DNA of 64,000 nucleotides from Verrucomicrobiota bacterium (GTDB lineage Bacteria > Verrucomicrobiota > Verrucomicrobiia > Limisphaerales > J093), in the NCBI GenBank assembly GCA_016716505.1, contig JADJWF010000011.1, positions 496,001 through 560,000 on the forward strand, written 5' to 3'. The position numbers and the translations under genes are program-made. Shown piece by piece: positions 45,201 through 56,366 of this stretch. Each line of letters starts with the position of its first letter. Position 1 is the stretch's first letter. The notes below the pieces were generated by a model. The model had not been told where the DNA came from and did no database searches. It saw only the letters and a list, made by a program, of their open reading frames with translations.

Positions 45201-45911
45201 GCCATTGGCCGACAACGGCGGCTGGCGCTCTGCGGCGCCAGCTCCAAACACCGCCAGGCTCGCGGTGAGACGCGCGAGGGCGGACAGCCCGGGCTGCTTC
45301 GCGAGGCGATCCAGCGCGGCCCGGCCGAAGGCAAACAGGATTTCCGCTTCCAGTTCATCCCGTGGGCGCTGGCCGTCCAGGCGCATCAGATACGGTTTCC
45401 TGATCGCGAGGAAGATTTCCCGCGAGCGACGGAGTTGCGTCAGAGTCTCGAACGCGTTGCCCGCGCCGTCGCGGTGACCGATCCGCGCCAGGCTGACCTG
45501 CGGATCCAGATCCATCACCACCAACAGATGCGGCTCGACGGCGATCGCCTCGTTCTGGCGGAGCAAGTCTTCGGGATCGAAGCCCCGCGCGCCCTGGTAG
45601 GCGACCGTGGAAAAGTAGTAGCGGTCGGTGATGACCACGCGTCCGGCCTCGAGGCTCGGACGGATCAACTCGCACACATGCTGCCGGCGGTCCTCGAGAA
45701 ACGCGCGGAGTTCGTCCTCGGGTGAAAGGCGCCCCTGGGCCGCGGACGCGCGAAGCTTCTGGCCCCACGGACCGTCGGTGGGCTCGCGGGTCAGTACCAC
45801 TTCCAGACCGCGAGCCTCCAGAGCACTCGCGACGGCCCGGGCTTGCGTGCTCTTACCCGTGCCGTCAATCCCTTCAATCGCCAGCAAGAAGCCGCCGGGG
45901 ATCGTGCTCAC
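45192..45911 (-). CDS. tmk: Thymidylate kinase
   Basis: This is a 239-residue protein, longer than the usual 205-215 because of a C-terminal extension. It phosphorylates dTMP to dTDP. The P-loop IEGIDGTGKSTQ lies at about 13-24, LTREPTDGPWG supplies the substrate-binding Arg-Glu-Pro, and the DRY motif is in VITDRYYFSTVAYQG. VVMDLDPQVSLARI lies before the lid region. The start overlaps the ribE stop by four bases, so both are coupled. Confidence 0.93.
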   Translation of the reverse strand: MSTIPGGFLLAIEGIDGTGKSTQARAVASALEARGLEVVLTREPTDGPWGQKLRASAAQGRLSPEDELRAFLEDRRQHVCELIRPSLEAGRVVITDRYYFSTVAYQGARGFDPEDLLRQNEAIAVEPHLLVVMDLDPQVSLARIGHRDGAGNAFETLTQLRRSREIFLAIRKPYLMRLDGQRPRDELEAEILFAFGRAALDRLAKQPGLSALARLTASLAVFGAGAAERQPPLSANGSV

Positions 45912-46528
45912 CGTCGCCTCCGCAGGTCCATCTTGCCCAGCATCTGCTCGACGTACTTGCCCACCAAGTCCGCTTCGAGATTGACCGCGTCACCGACCTC
46001 GCGTTCCCGCAATGCCGTCACCTGCCAGGTGTGGGGGATGATCCAGATGCGGAAACCGCCGCGCCGGACGGCTGCCACAGTCAGGCTGATGCCATCCAGA
46101 GCGATCGAACCCTTGAACACAACGTAGCGCATCACCTCCACCGGTGCGGCGATATCGAGCATCCAGTCCTGGCCGGTGCGCTCCCAGCGACGGATCGTGC
46201 CCAAACCGTCAATGTGTCCGGTGACGAAATGCCCACCCAGCCGGCTGTCCGCGCGCAGGGCGCGCTCGAGGTTGACCAGTGAACCCGGTCTGACGAACTG
46301 CAAGTTGGTCCGTTGCCACGTTTCTTGCAGTAGATCGAAACGAACCAGGGTGTGCCGACCTCGCCGGCTCACCTCGACCGCCGTGAGGCAACAACCGTTT
46401 ACGGCCAGACTGTCGCCGGTCTTGAGTCCTCGCGCGCAAACCTTGGGCCGGACGGTGAGCTGGATGGCGGTGGGCGTCGGTTTGACCGCCTCGACGACTC
46501 CCGTTTCTTCGACGATACCGGTGAACAT
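45908..46528 (-). CDS. ribE: Riboflavin synthase alpha chain
   Basis: This is a 206-residue protein that converts two molecules of 6,7-dimethyl-8-ribityllumazine to riboflavin. It has the two lumazine-binding half repeats typical of the family. The first begins MFTGIVEETGVVEAV and contains GDSLAVNGCCLTAV. The second contains GGHFVTGHIDGLG and IALDGISLTVA. The length and family start codon agree. It is the first gene of a two-gene operon with tmk. I see no FMN riboswitch upstream. Confidence 0.93.
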   Translation of the reverse strand: MFTGIVEETGVVEAVKPTPTAIQLTVRPKVCARGLKTGDSLAVNGCCLTAVEVSRRGRHTLVRFDLLQETWQRTNLQFVRPGSLVNLERALRADSRLGGHFVTGHIDGLGTIRRWERTGQDWMLDIAAPVEVMRYVVFKGSIALDGISLTVAAVRRGGFRIWIIPHTWQVTALREREVGDAVNLEADLVGKYVEQMLGKMDLRRRR

Positions 46529-47171
46529 CGCCGCCGAGGTTGCCGGGCGCGTTCGGATCGTCGCAAGCGCAAAGCGGTTGCCGCGCGCCTCTCAATTTCT
46601 CGCAGCGTGAGGCAAGCTCCTGAGGTGAAAACAAGCCGCGCTGGGCGCTCATCGCCAACCAGGTTGATTATCTCAGCCCGCGCTGGCCGATGACCCGGGG
46701 GGGCGGGCCATCAAGCTCCCGGGACTGCCCGACGACTGCCAAGACTGGCGGGGGAAGGCGCTGATGAAGAAACGGCGCCTCCTGCCCGGGCGCTTGAGCC
46801 AGCGCGCGCGGCAATGGGTGGCGCGGGTGCGGGTGCCCGGGGCGTGGCTGGGCAGGTGGCCGCGGTGGGCAGGGCGGGTCTGGCCAACGCACGGCGCGGG
46901 CCGTCTCCGGCCGCTGGTGGCCGGCGGCTGACGGCCCTTCCGAACCGCCCTGGCTTGCCCCGCCGGCGGCCGGGGAAGACGGCGCTTTGCCTGACGACCC
47001 GTGCGCGCCCCCCAATAAACGCTGTCGTCCAACCGAAATGGCATCGGATGCTCCCCTTGCAAACGCGGGCCCCCGGCGGGTTTCTACCTCCCGACACCCC
47101 CCATGCGCCTGTTCAATCGGTCAAGTCCCGGTGCATCGCAATGATCGAGGGATGATTCGACGGCGTGTCGC
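46529..47171. other. Gene-free GC-rich stretch between ribE and mcsA
   Basis: 643 bases. Several frames are open for 80-150 codons because stops are rare. One plus-strand frame at about 46,680-46,931, rich in Trp, Arg and Gly, has a somewhat protein-like look but no convincing start or homology. There is no FMN riboswitch, CIRCE element or terminator I can identify. The ribE promoter should lie at its left end. Confidence 0.4.
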
Positions 47172-47200
47172 TTGACTTGCCGGTCAATCCGACCGATATA
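47172..47200 (+). promoter_or_regulatory. Promoter of mcsA-mcsB-clpC
   Basis: TTGACT, 17 bases, GATATA. The -10 box ends 13 bases before the mcsA ATG, so the transcript would have almost no leader. No CtsR-type or CIRCE operator is visible around it. Confidence 0.5.
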
Positions 47201-47213
47201 CCGCCTAGAACCT

Positions 47214-47723
47214 ATGCTCTGCATGGTCTGCAAACAAAGAGAGGCGAAGGTCCACCTTACCCAGATGCTCGAAGGCAAGACCAAGAAGGTGGATCTCTGC
47301 GACGAATGTGCCAAGGCCAAGGGCGTGGACGATCCCGCCGGCTTCTCGCTCGCCGACCTCCTGATGGGTTTGGGCGCGGCGAACGAGCTTGCCCAATCCA
47401 TGACCGAGGCCGGGGAGGCCCGCTGCCCGCGTTGTGGGCTGACCCAGGCGGACTTCAAGAAGACCGGAAGGCTGGGGTGTGACCAGTGCTACGAAACCTT
47501 CCGGGAAAGCCTCAGCAGTCTGCTGAAGAACATGCACAAGGGAACCAAGCACCGGGGCAAAGTCCCGGGTGGCAGCCCCGCTTCGCCTGCGACCGATGAT
47601 CGTCTCATGAAGCTCCAGCAGGACCTCCTGGCGGCCATCAAGGCCGAAAACTACGAGGAGGCCGCCCGGCTCCGGGACGCGATCAAGGCCCTCAAGCAGG
47701 ACAGCGCCAACGCGATGGCCTGA
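47214..47723 (+). CDS. mcsA: McsA-like zinc-finger activator of protein arginine kinase
   Basis: This is a 169-residue protein. It has four Cys pairs: MVCKQRE, CDECAKAKG, CPRCGL and CDQCYETF, giving two treble-clef-like zinc fingers. A UvrB/UvrC-type motif closes the protein (LQQDLLAAIKAENYEEAARL, RDAI). McsA activates the arginine kinase McsB and links it to ClpC, and the next two genes encode exactly those partners, three and then 23 bases apart. The ATG at 47223 is an alternative start that would give the mRNA a longer leader. Confidence 0.85.
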   Translation: MLCMVCKQREAKVHLTQMLEGKTKKVDLCDECAKAKGVDDPAGFSLADLLMGLGAANELAQSMTEAGEARCPRCGLTQADFKKTGRLGCDQCYETFRESLSSLLKNMHKGTKHRGKVPGGSPASPATDDRLMKLQQDLLAAIKAENYEEAARLRDAIKALKQDSANAMA

Positions 47724-47726
47724 GCC

Positions 47727-48833
47727 ATGAAGCTCTCCGAATTCCTCACCTCGGCCGAGGAACTGGCGCGTCGCAACGCGCCCGCGCATCCGATCGTGAT
47801 GTCCAGCCGCGTGCGACTGGCCAGGAATCTCCGCGGCACCACGTTTCCCGGCTGGGCCAAGAAGCCGGACCGGATCAAGACCTGCGAAAAGATCCAGGCT
47901 GCGGTGGAAAGCCTGCCGCAGATGACGGGAGCGTTTTCGCAAAGCATGGACGCGCTCCCGGCGCTGGAGAAACAAATCCTCGTCGAACGGCACCTCGTCA
48001 GCCGCGAACACGCCGCGAAGGGTGCTGGCAGTTCCTTCGTCCTGAGCAGGGACGAGACGTTGTGCGTGATGATCAATGAGGAGGACCACCTGCGGATGCA
48101 GTCGCTGCGACCCGGCTTGCAATTGTCGGAGGCGTGGCGCGCGATTGACGAGGTGGATTCGGCCCTCGAGAAGCGGCTGGATTACGCCTTCTCCCCGGAA
48201 CTGGGCTACCTGACAGCGTGCCCGACCAATCTCGGAACGGGCATCCGCGTCAGCGCCATGCTGCACCTGCCGGGGTTGGTTCTGGCGGAACAGGTCAACC
48301 AGATCATCCAGGCCGTCAACAAGCTGGGCCTGGCCGTCCGGGGATTGTACGGCGAGAACACCGAGGCGCTGGGGAATTTGTTCCAGGTCTCAAACCAGAT
48401 GACCCTCGGCGAATCCGAGGCGGCGCTGGTCGAGAAGCTCGGCAAGGTCGTCACCCAGATCATCGAGCAGGAGGAAAACTCGCGGGCGGTACTCCTTGAA
48501 AAGAAGCCCAAGGTGGTATTCAACCACATCGGGCGTGCTTACGGCATTCTCGCCAGCGCCCACATCATTTCCTCGAAGGAAGCGATGAACCTGCTGTCCC
48601 TGTTGCGGCTGGGGATTGACCTGGGGCTTTTCCCCGGCGTGCCCCTGGCGCTGGTGGAAGAGTTGTTCCTGGTCACCCAGCCAGCGCACCTGCAGTTTCG
48701 CTTCGCGGACAAGCTCTCGGCCGACGAGCGCGACATCCTTCGCGCCGACATGATTCGCGAGCGTCTTCGCACCGTGAACCGGCCGCAGCCGCCGCCCGCG
48801 GCCCCCCCGCTGGACAACCCCGGCGAAACATAA
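47727..48833 (+). CDS. mcsB: McsB protein arginine kinase
   Basis: This is a 368-residue protein of the guanidino-kinase fold. It has the phosphate-binding SSRVRLARNLRGTTFPGW near the start, LVSREHAAKG and EEDHLRMQSL in the middle, and the active-site Cys loop TACPTNLGTGIRVSAMLHLP. A C-terminal domain (DILRADMIRERL) completes the usual length. It phosphorylates arginine residues of damaged proteins, marking them for ClpC-ClpP. It lies between mcsA and clpC. Confidence 0.93.
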   Translation: MKLSEFLTSAEELARRNAPAHPIVMSSRVRLARNLRGTTFPGWAKKPDRIKTCEKIQAAVESLPQMTGAFSQSMDALPALEKQILVERHLVSREHAAKGAGSSFVLSRDETLCVMINEEDHLRMQSLRPGLQLSEAWRAIDEVDSALEKRLDYAFSPELGYLTACPTNLGTGIRVSAMLHLPGLVLAEQVNQIIQAVNKLGLAVRGLYGENTEALGNLFQVSNQMTLGESEAALVEKLGKVVTQIIEQEENSRAVLLEKKPKVVFNHIGRAYGILASAHIISSKEAMNLLSLLRLGIDLGLFPGVPLALVEELFLVTQPAHLQFRFADKLSADERDILRADMIRERLRTVNRPQPPPAAPPLDNPGET

Positions 48834-48856
48834 CACCTTGCCCTCGGAGTGGACGT

Positions 48857-51352
<2,496 letters not shown>

Positions 51353-51378
51353 AGGAAGGCGGGAGCCGCTGGGGTTCG

Positions 51379-52818
51379 CTATTGCCCCATCGGCCCCTGG
51401 GACAAGGAGCCTTGGATGGCGGCCAGGATGCGCGCTGGTAAGATCCCCAGCGCCAGGAGACCCGCGATCAAGCCGCCACACAAGATTCGCGTGGGCCAAT
51501 CCAAGGCAACGGCCACCCGGTCGTCGGCATCGCGGAAGAACGCCTCCCGCACGACACAAAGGTAGTAGTAGATCGCAATGGCGGTGTTCAGCACCGCCAG
51601 GACGACCAAGGTCAGATGCCCTTTGGCCAGGGCGGCGGTGAGGAGCGCCAGCTTGCCGGTGAAGCCCACGAACGGCGGCACGCCCGCCAACGCGAACACG
51701 CCGCAAAGCAGCGTGGCGGCCAGCAAGGGCGAGCGCCGATGCAACCCGGCCAAGTCTTCAAGCTGGACGTTCACCCCGTCTGGGGCCACGCGGGCGACAA
51801 CGACAAAACAGGCCACCACCATGAACAGGTATCCGACGATGTAGAACAACGCGGCGGTGTACCCCGCGGGTTCCAGCGCAACAAACCCGATCAGTCCGTA
51901 GCCCGCGTGGGCGATGCTCGAAAACCCCAACAGACGCTTCAGGTCGGTCTGCGCCAGCGCGAGCAGGTTGCCGTAGAACATCGAAGCGACCGCCAGCAAG
52001 GTCAGCAGTCCCGCCAAAGTCCTGGACTCCGGGCCCGCAAGGGACACGAACCGGACCATCACCGCGACGGCTCCGATCTTCGGGAGTGACGCCACAAAGC
52101 CAGCGGTCTCGTGCGCCGCGCCCTCGTACACGTCCGGGGTCCAGAAGTGGAAGGGAAACACCGCCAGCTTGTAAAACAGGCCGCAGAAGGTGAATCCGAG
52201 GCCGGCAACGGCGAACGGGGAATCAAGGAACGGGTCCAGGCGGCGCATCATCTCCGGCAGGGAAGTCGTCCCGGTGAGGCCGAAGAGGTAGCTCAGACCG
52301 AACAGCATCACACCATTGGCCGCGATGCCGAACATGAGGTACTTGATCGCCGCTTCCATCTGGCTGCGCTGGCCCGTTCGCTCCCGGCGCATCGGCACCA
52401 TCAAGTAGAGCGGAAAGGCTGCAAGCTGCAGGGCCACCACCAGCGTGATCACGTCAATACAACTCACCAACATCAGCAACCCGCAGACGCTGAGGGTCAG
52501 AAAGAGATAGTACTCCGGTTTCACCTCGGATCGGATGTCCGGGAGCTCGCCGTTCAGCAGCAAGACGAGCACGAAGCCGAGAGACAGAACGATTTTCAGG
52601 AACTGCGAGAACGCATCCACCCGATAGGCGCCGGCAAAAAGGGTTGCGGACTGGGTTGCCGTGAGTGCCGCGGCGCCCAGCGTCGTCACCGCAATGCACA
52701 TCGCGGCTCTTCGGGCCGCCGGGGTCGGCTGCCGTCCGAGGCAGATAACAAAAAGCGCCAGAGCGCCGAGCAACCCGACGAATTCCGGCAGGAAAGCGAG
52801 GAGGTGCGTAATGCTCAT
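51379..52818 (-). CDS. nuoN: NADH-quinone oxidoreductase subunit N
   Basis: This is a 479-residue membrane protein from the ATG at 52818, overlapping the nuoM stop by four bases. It has about 13-14 transmembrane helices. The antiporter-like core contains LFYKLAVFPFHFWTPDVYEG, with the conserved TM7 Lys, LPKIGAV with the TM8 Lys, and QTDLKRLLGFSSIAHAGY, characteristic of NuoN. It is one of the proton-pumping subunits and the last gene of the complex I operon, convergent with clpC. Confidence 0.92.
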   Translation of the reverse strand: MSITHLLAFLPEFVGLLGALALFVICLGRQPTPAARRAAMCIAVTTLGAAALTATQSATLFAGAYRVDAFSQFLKIVLSLGFVLVLLLNGELPDIRSEVKPEYYLFLTLSVCGLLMLVSCIDVITLVVALQLAAFPLYLMVPMRRERTGQRSQMEAAIKYLMFGIAANGVMLFGLSYLFGLTGTTSLPEMMRRLDPFLDSPFAVAGLGFTFCGLFYKLAVFPFHFWTPDVYEGAAHETAGFVASLPKIGAVAVMVRFVSLAGPESRTLAGLLTLLAVASMFYGNLLALAQTDLKRLLGFSSIAHAGYGLIGFVALEPAGYTAALFYIVGYLFMVVACFVVVARVAPDGVNVQLEDLAGLHRRSPLLAATLLCGVFALAGVPPFVGFTGKLALLTAALAKGHLTLVVLAVLNTAIAIYYYLCVVREAFFRDADDRVAVALDWPTRILCGGLIAGLLALGILPARILAAIQGSLSQGPMGQ

Positions 52819-54323
52819 GGGCTGACGAACACTCCGTGGGCTGCGGCGCCATTTGCCTGGGCCAACAGGTGCCGAACACTGGCGTGCATCACCCGCAGGA
52901 ACGGTTCCGGATGCAGGCCAATCCAGAACACGAACACCAGCAGCGGGGCCAGCGACATCGTCTCGCGAAACCCCAGATCCTTGACGCCGGCGTGATGCGG
53001 ATTCGCCGGGCCACCATACGCCACACGCTGCAGCATGCGCAGCATGTAGGCAGCCGCCAGCACCACGCCAGGCACCAGACACAACGCCAGTGCCGGCGAA
53101 TAGAGGAAGGCGGACTTCAGCACGAGGAACTCGCCGATGAAGCTGTTCGTCCCCGGGAAGGCGAGCGAGGAGAGACTGAAAACCCCGAGGAAGGTCGCGA
53201 ACACCGGCATGTGTTTGCCCAGCCCCGCCACCCGGGCGAGTTCACGCGTATGGAGGCGTTCGTAAATGATGCCCACCGCGATGAACAGAGCGCCCGTAGT
53301 CACGCCGTGGTTGATCATTTGCAGCAGGGCACCTTCGATTCCGGCCTCGTTCAGCACGAAGATGCCCAGCGTGGCGAAACCCATGTGCGCGACGCTCGAG
53401 TAGGCCACGAGCTTCTTCAAATCATTCTGGGCCAAAGCCGCGAAACCGCCGTACGTAATGGCCGCGACAGAGAGACCCAAGAGGTACGGCATGAACACCT
53501 GGGTTCCGTACGGGGTGATGGGCAGGCAGAAGCGCAGGAAGCCATACGTGCCCATCTTCAACAGGATGCTGGCGAGCAGCACGCTCCCGGCCGTTGGCGC
53601 CTCGACGTGCGCCGCGGGCAGCCACGTGTGGAACGGGAACATCGGCACCTTGATGGCGAACGACAGCGCAAAGGCCAGGAACACCCAGCACTGGAAGACG
53701 CCCGAGCCCGGCCGGGCCATCATGTCGGGAATGTGGAAACTCCCGACGTGCAACCGCAAGGCAATCAACGCCACGAGCAACAGCACCGACCCGGACATGG
53801 TGTAAATGAAGAACTTGAGCGCCGCGTAGATCCGCCGCGGCCCGCCCCAGACGCCGATCAGCAGGCTCATGGGGATCAACATCGCCTCCCAGAACACGAA
53901 GAAAAGAATCCCGTCGAGGGCACAAAACACACCGACCATCGCCGACTCCATGACCAGCAGGCAGACCAGGAATTCCCTGAGCCGAGTTTCGATGTAGCGC
54001 CACGAAGCCAGCACGCACAACGGCATCACCATCGTCGTCAACAGCACCAGCAGCAAGCTGATGCCGTCAAGGCCGAGGGTGTAGTTCACCTTCAGCGCCG
54101 GTATCCACGACGCATGTTCAACAAACTGGAACGCCGCAGTCGTGGGATCGAACCGCCAGTAGAGCGGTAGAGAGCCCAACGCCACCACCAGGGTGGCAAC
54201 GAGAGCCCACGCTCGCTGCAGCCGTTCCCCGCGAAGGAACGCCATGATCCCGGCTGCGACCAGCGGGCTGAAGATCAGCACGCTCAGCCAGGGGAAGGCG
54301 TCGGGCGAGCTCGAGACACTCAT
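52815..54323 (-). CDS. nuoM: NADH-quinone oxidoreductase subunit M
   Basis: This is a 502-residue protein from the ATG at 54323, overlapping the upstream stop by four bases. NuoM signatures are clear: YTLGLDGISLLLVLLTT, FFVFWEAMLIPMSLLIG with the TM5 Glu, FAIKVPMFPFHTWLPAAHVE with the TM7 Lys, LLKMGTYG, and AQNDLKKLVAYSSVAHMGF. It is a proton-pumping antiporter-like subunit in the membrane arm. Confidence 0.94.
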   Translation of the reverse strand: MSVSSSPDAFPWLSVLIFSPLVAAGIMAFLRGERLQRAWALVATLVVALGSLPLYWRFDPTTAAFQFVEHASWIPALKVNYTLGLDGISLLLVLLTTMVMPLCVLASWRYIETRLREFLVCLLVMESAMVGVFCALDGILFFVFWEAMLIPMSLLIGVWGGPRRIYAALKFFIYTMSGSVLLLVALIALRLHVGSFHIPDMMARPGSGVFQCWVFLAFALSFAIKVPMFPFHTWLPAAHVEAPTAGSVLLASILLKMGTYGFLRFCLPITPYGTQVFMPYLLGLSVAAITYGGFAALAQNDLKKLVAYSSVAHMGFATLGIFVLNEAGIEGALLQMINHGVTTGALFIAVGIIYERLHTRELARVAGLGKHMPVFATFLGVFSLSSLAFPGTNSFIGEFLVLKSAFLYSPALALCLVPGVVLAAAYMLRMLQRVAYGGPANPHHAGVKDLGFRETMSLAPLLVFVFWIGLHPEPFLRVMHASVRHLLAQANGAAAHGVFVSP

Positions 54324-56113
54324 CGGGCAAGCGAGTGATACACCGCGAGGCACCCCAGAACGAGGGCGACACAGACCCCAAAGGAGACTGCCAAGCTCTC
54401 TTGCAGGGAACCGCGCTGCAGAACGCGCAGGCGCCGCCCCGCCGCCCCCACGGTCGCGGCCAGGCCATCCACGAAGCCGTCAATCAGCCGGTTGTCCCAG
54501 TGACCGATCCGGCGGGCGCAGGCCATCAGCGAGGCGAGGCCGAGGGTTCGGTAGATCTCCCCGAGCCAGGCATCGAAGATCTGAACGGGCCGACGGGCTA
54601 ACCAGAGAAACGCCTGCCCCCCTCTACGGTAGAACCAGTCCAGGTCCAGGCTGATGGTCGGCTCCGGTTCGAGTTTCTTGATCAGGAGGTAGAAACCGAG
54701 CGCTGTGGCAATCAGCAACTGGAGGGTTTCGGAGATGTGGTACGCGGTGTACGGGTGATAATCCACCGGATACGGGAGGCGGTCGTAAAGGTAAGGCGTG
54801 TAACAGCCAATAAAGATGCAGAGTGCCGAGGCGACGCCCATGGCAACCTTCATGTTCCAGGGCGGTTCGGCCGCCCGAGCGAAGGTCTCCTCCGAGCAGT
54901 GGCGCTTCCCGAACCAGATGAAATACGGGACCTTGAGTCCGGTATGCAGGAACGTGCCGACCGACGCCAGCATCAGCAGGAACGCGGTCCAGTTCCGGTG
55001 CTCCTCGAAGCCCGCCTGGACGATCATGGACTTGCTGACGAACCCGCTGAACAGCGGAAAGGCCGAGATGGACAGACCACCAATCAGCGTGAAGAGGAAG
55101 GTCAGCGGCATCCGTTCGTAGAGACCACCGAGTTCGGTGAATTTGCTCTTCCCAGTCATGTGCAAAACCGCCCCGCAACCCATGAAGAGCAGGCCCTTGT
55201 ACAAAATGTGCGCGAAGGCGTGGGCACACGCGCCGTTGATCGCCATCTCGGTGCCGAGACCGACGCCCGCCACCATGTAGCCCACCTGGCTGATGATGTG
55301 GTAGGCCAGCAATCGCCGGCAGTCGTTTTCGAGCACGGCGTACACCACCCCGTACAGCGCCATGATCACGCCCAACGGCACCAGGATTTCCATGCCGGCG
55401 AAGCCACGGCACAGTGCGTACACCGCCGTCTTGGTCGTGAAGGCGCAAAGGAAGACCGAACCGTTGAACGTTCCCTCGGCATAGGCATCCGGCAACCACG
55501 CGTGCAGCGGCGGCACGGCGGCGTTCAAGATGAACCCGATGAGAATCAAGTAGCTCGCGACACTGAGTTCTTGAACGTTCAAGCCAACGAAAGACCAATT
55601 TCCCGTGCTTCGGCAATGCAGAACGATCCCGGCGAGCAGGGCCACGCCTCCCGCCATGTGAACCAGCAGGTAGCGATAACCCGCAGCGGTCGAGGCCGCC
55701 GTGCGCCGCGACCAGATGAGGAACACCGAAGACAGGGCCATCAACTCCCAGAACAGAAACAACGTCAGGTAATCCCCGGCATGGATGACCCCCAACGACC
55801 CGGCCACGTAGGTCAAGGAGGCCACGTGTTGACTGGTGTCCCGGACATGCAGCCCGTACAGCGTGCCCAAGATGGCCATCAGGGTCATGATGTAACCAAA
55901 CACGTTGCTCAGCCGATCCACGCGCCCGAACACCAAGGTCCAGTCGAGGAAGCGCACCTCGCCGTACGTGCCCGGCTGGAGCGAGAGGATCCGGACGAAG
56001 GCAAGGATCGGGATGGCGAGCAACCAGACCCGCCGGGCGCGTTCAGGGACCAGCGGCAGGAGCAGTCCGCCCAGGATCAGAATCAGTGCGGGATGAAGCC
56101 AGAACTCACTCAT
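54320..56113 (-). CDS. NuoL/MrpD-like antiporter subunit of complex I
   Basis: This is a 597-residue membrane protein in the place of NuoL. It has the TM5 Glu motif TLFLFWELMALSSVF and the PLHAWLPDAYAEG motif. At the position of the TM7 Lys it has Asn (FILNAAVPPLHAWLP), whereas the other three antiporter-like subunits in this operon keep Lys. The TM8 Lys is kept (FTTKTAVYAL). The C-terminus (IGHWDNRLIDGFVDGLAA, RRLRVLQRGSLQESLAV) resembles the end of NuoL, where the long lateral helix links the pumping modules. Best name: MrpD-like NuoL equivalent. Proton pumping may be altered. Confidence 0.85.
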   Translation of the reverse strand: MSEFWLHPALILILGGLLLPLVPERARRVWLLAIPILAFVRILSLQPGTYGEVRFLDWTLVFGRVDRLSNVFGYIMTLMAILGTLYGLHVRDTSQHVASLTYVAGSLGVIHAGDYLTLFLFWELMALSSVFLIWSRRTAASTAAGYRYLLVHMAGGVALLAGIVLHCRSTGNWSFVGLNVQELSVASYLILIGFILNAAVPPLHAWLPDAYAEGTFNGSVFLCAFTTKTAVYALCRGFAGMEILVPLGVIMALYGVVYAVLENDCRRLLAYHIISQVGYMVAGVGLGTEMAINGACAHAFAHILYKGLLFMGCGAVLHMTGKSKFTELGGLYERMPLTFLFTLIGGLSISAFPLFSGFVSKSMIVQAGFEEHRNWTAFLLMLASVGTFLHTGLKVPYFIWFGKRHCSEETFARAAEPPWNMKVAMGVASALCIFIGCYTPYLYDRLPYPVDYHPYTAYHISETLQLLIATALGFYLLIKKLEPEPTISLDLDWFYRRGGQAFLWLARRPVQIFDAWLGEIYRTLGLASLMACARRIGHWDNRLIDGFVDGLAATVGAAGRRLRVLQRGSLQESLAVSFGVCVALVLGCLAVYHSLAR

Positions 56114-56366
56114 CGTAGTAGTCCTCGCGCTTCATGATGCCCGCGTGCCCGAAGGCCTTCGAAAGGATGATCAGGAGGATGCAGCCCAGGAAACCAAACA
56201 CGCTCCAAAACGTGGGGACGTGCTCCAGCCCGGTGTGCGCTTGCGATTTATCCACCCACACCGGGACATTGTCCCACAGGTTGATCGCCAGAAGCGCGTA
56301 AAGGCAACGCCTAACCCAAACGTGCTGGGGTGCTCGGGTAGATTCGATCAAACGTTGGAGTGTCAT
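56106..56366 (-). CDS. Small membrane protein in the complex I operon
   Basis: This is an 86-residue protein from the ATG at 56366, overlapping the upstream stop by four bases and the downstream start by eight. Two hydrophobic segments are seen (about residues 21-31, weak, and 52-70, strong: FWSVFGFLGCILLIILSKAF), and the C-terminus is acidic (EDYYDE). No complex I subunit of this kind is known to me. Its coupling to both neighbours argues that it is a real accessory subunit or assembly factor. Confidence 0.75.
   Translation of the reverse strand: MTLQRLIESTRAPQHVWVRRCLYALLAINLWDNVPVWVDKSQAHTGLEHVPTFWSVFGFLGCILLIILSKAFGHAGIMKREDYYDE

Noticed and set aside
46529..46680. FMN riboswitch upstream of ribE
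   Set aside because: None of the conserved FMN-element segments are visible on the minus strand.
47100..47213. CIRCE or CtsR operator upstream of mcsA
   Set aside because: No TTAGCACTC-N9-GAGTGCTAA or tandem CtsR heptads are present; only a plain promoter-like pair.
52836..54170. 444-codon plus-strand frame opposite nuoM, and a 466-codon one opposite the NuoL-like gene
   Set aside because: They are antisense shadows of conserved membrane-protein genes; very Gln/His/Arg/Glu-rich, as expected from reverse-complemented hydrophobic codons.
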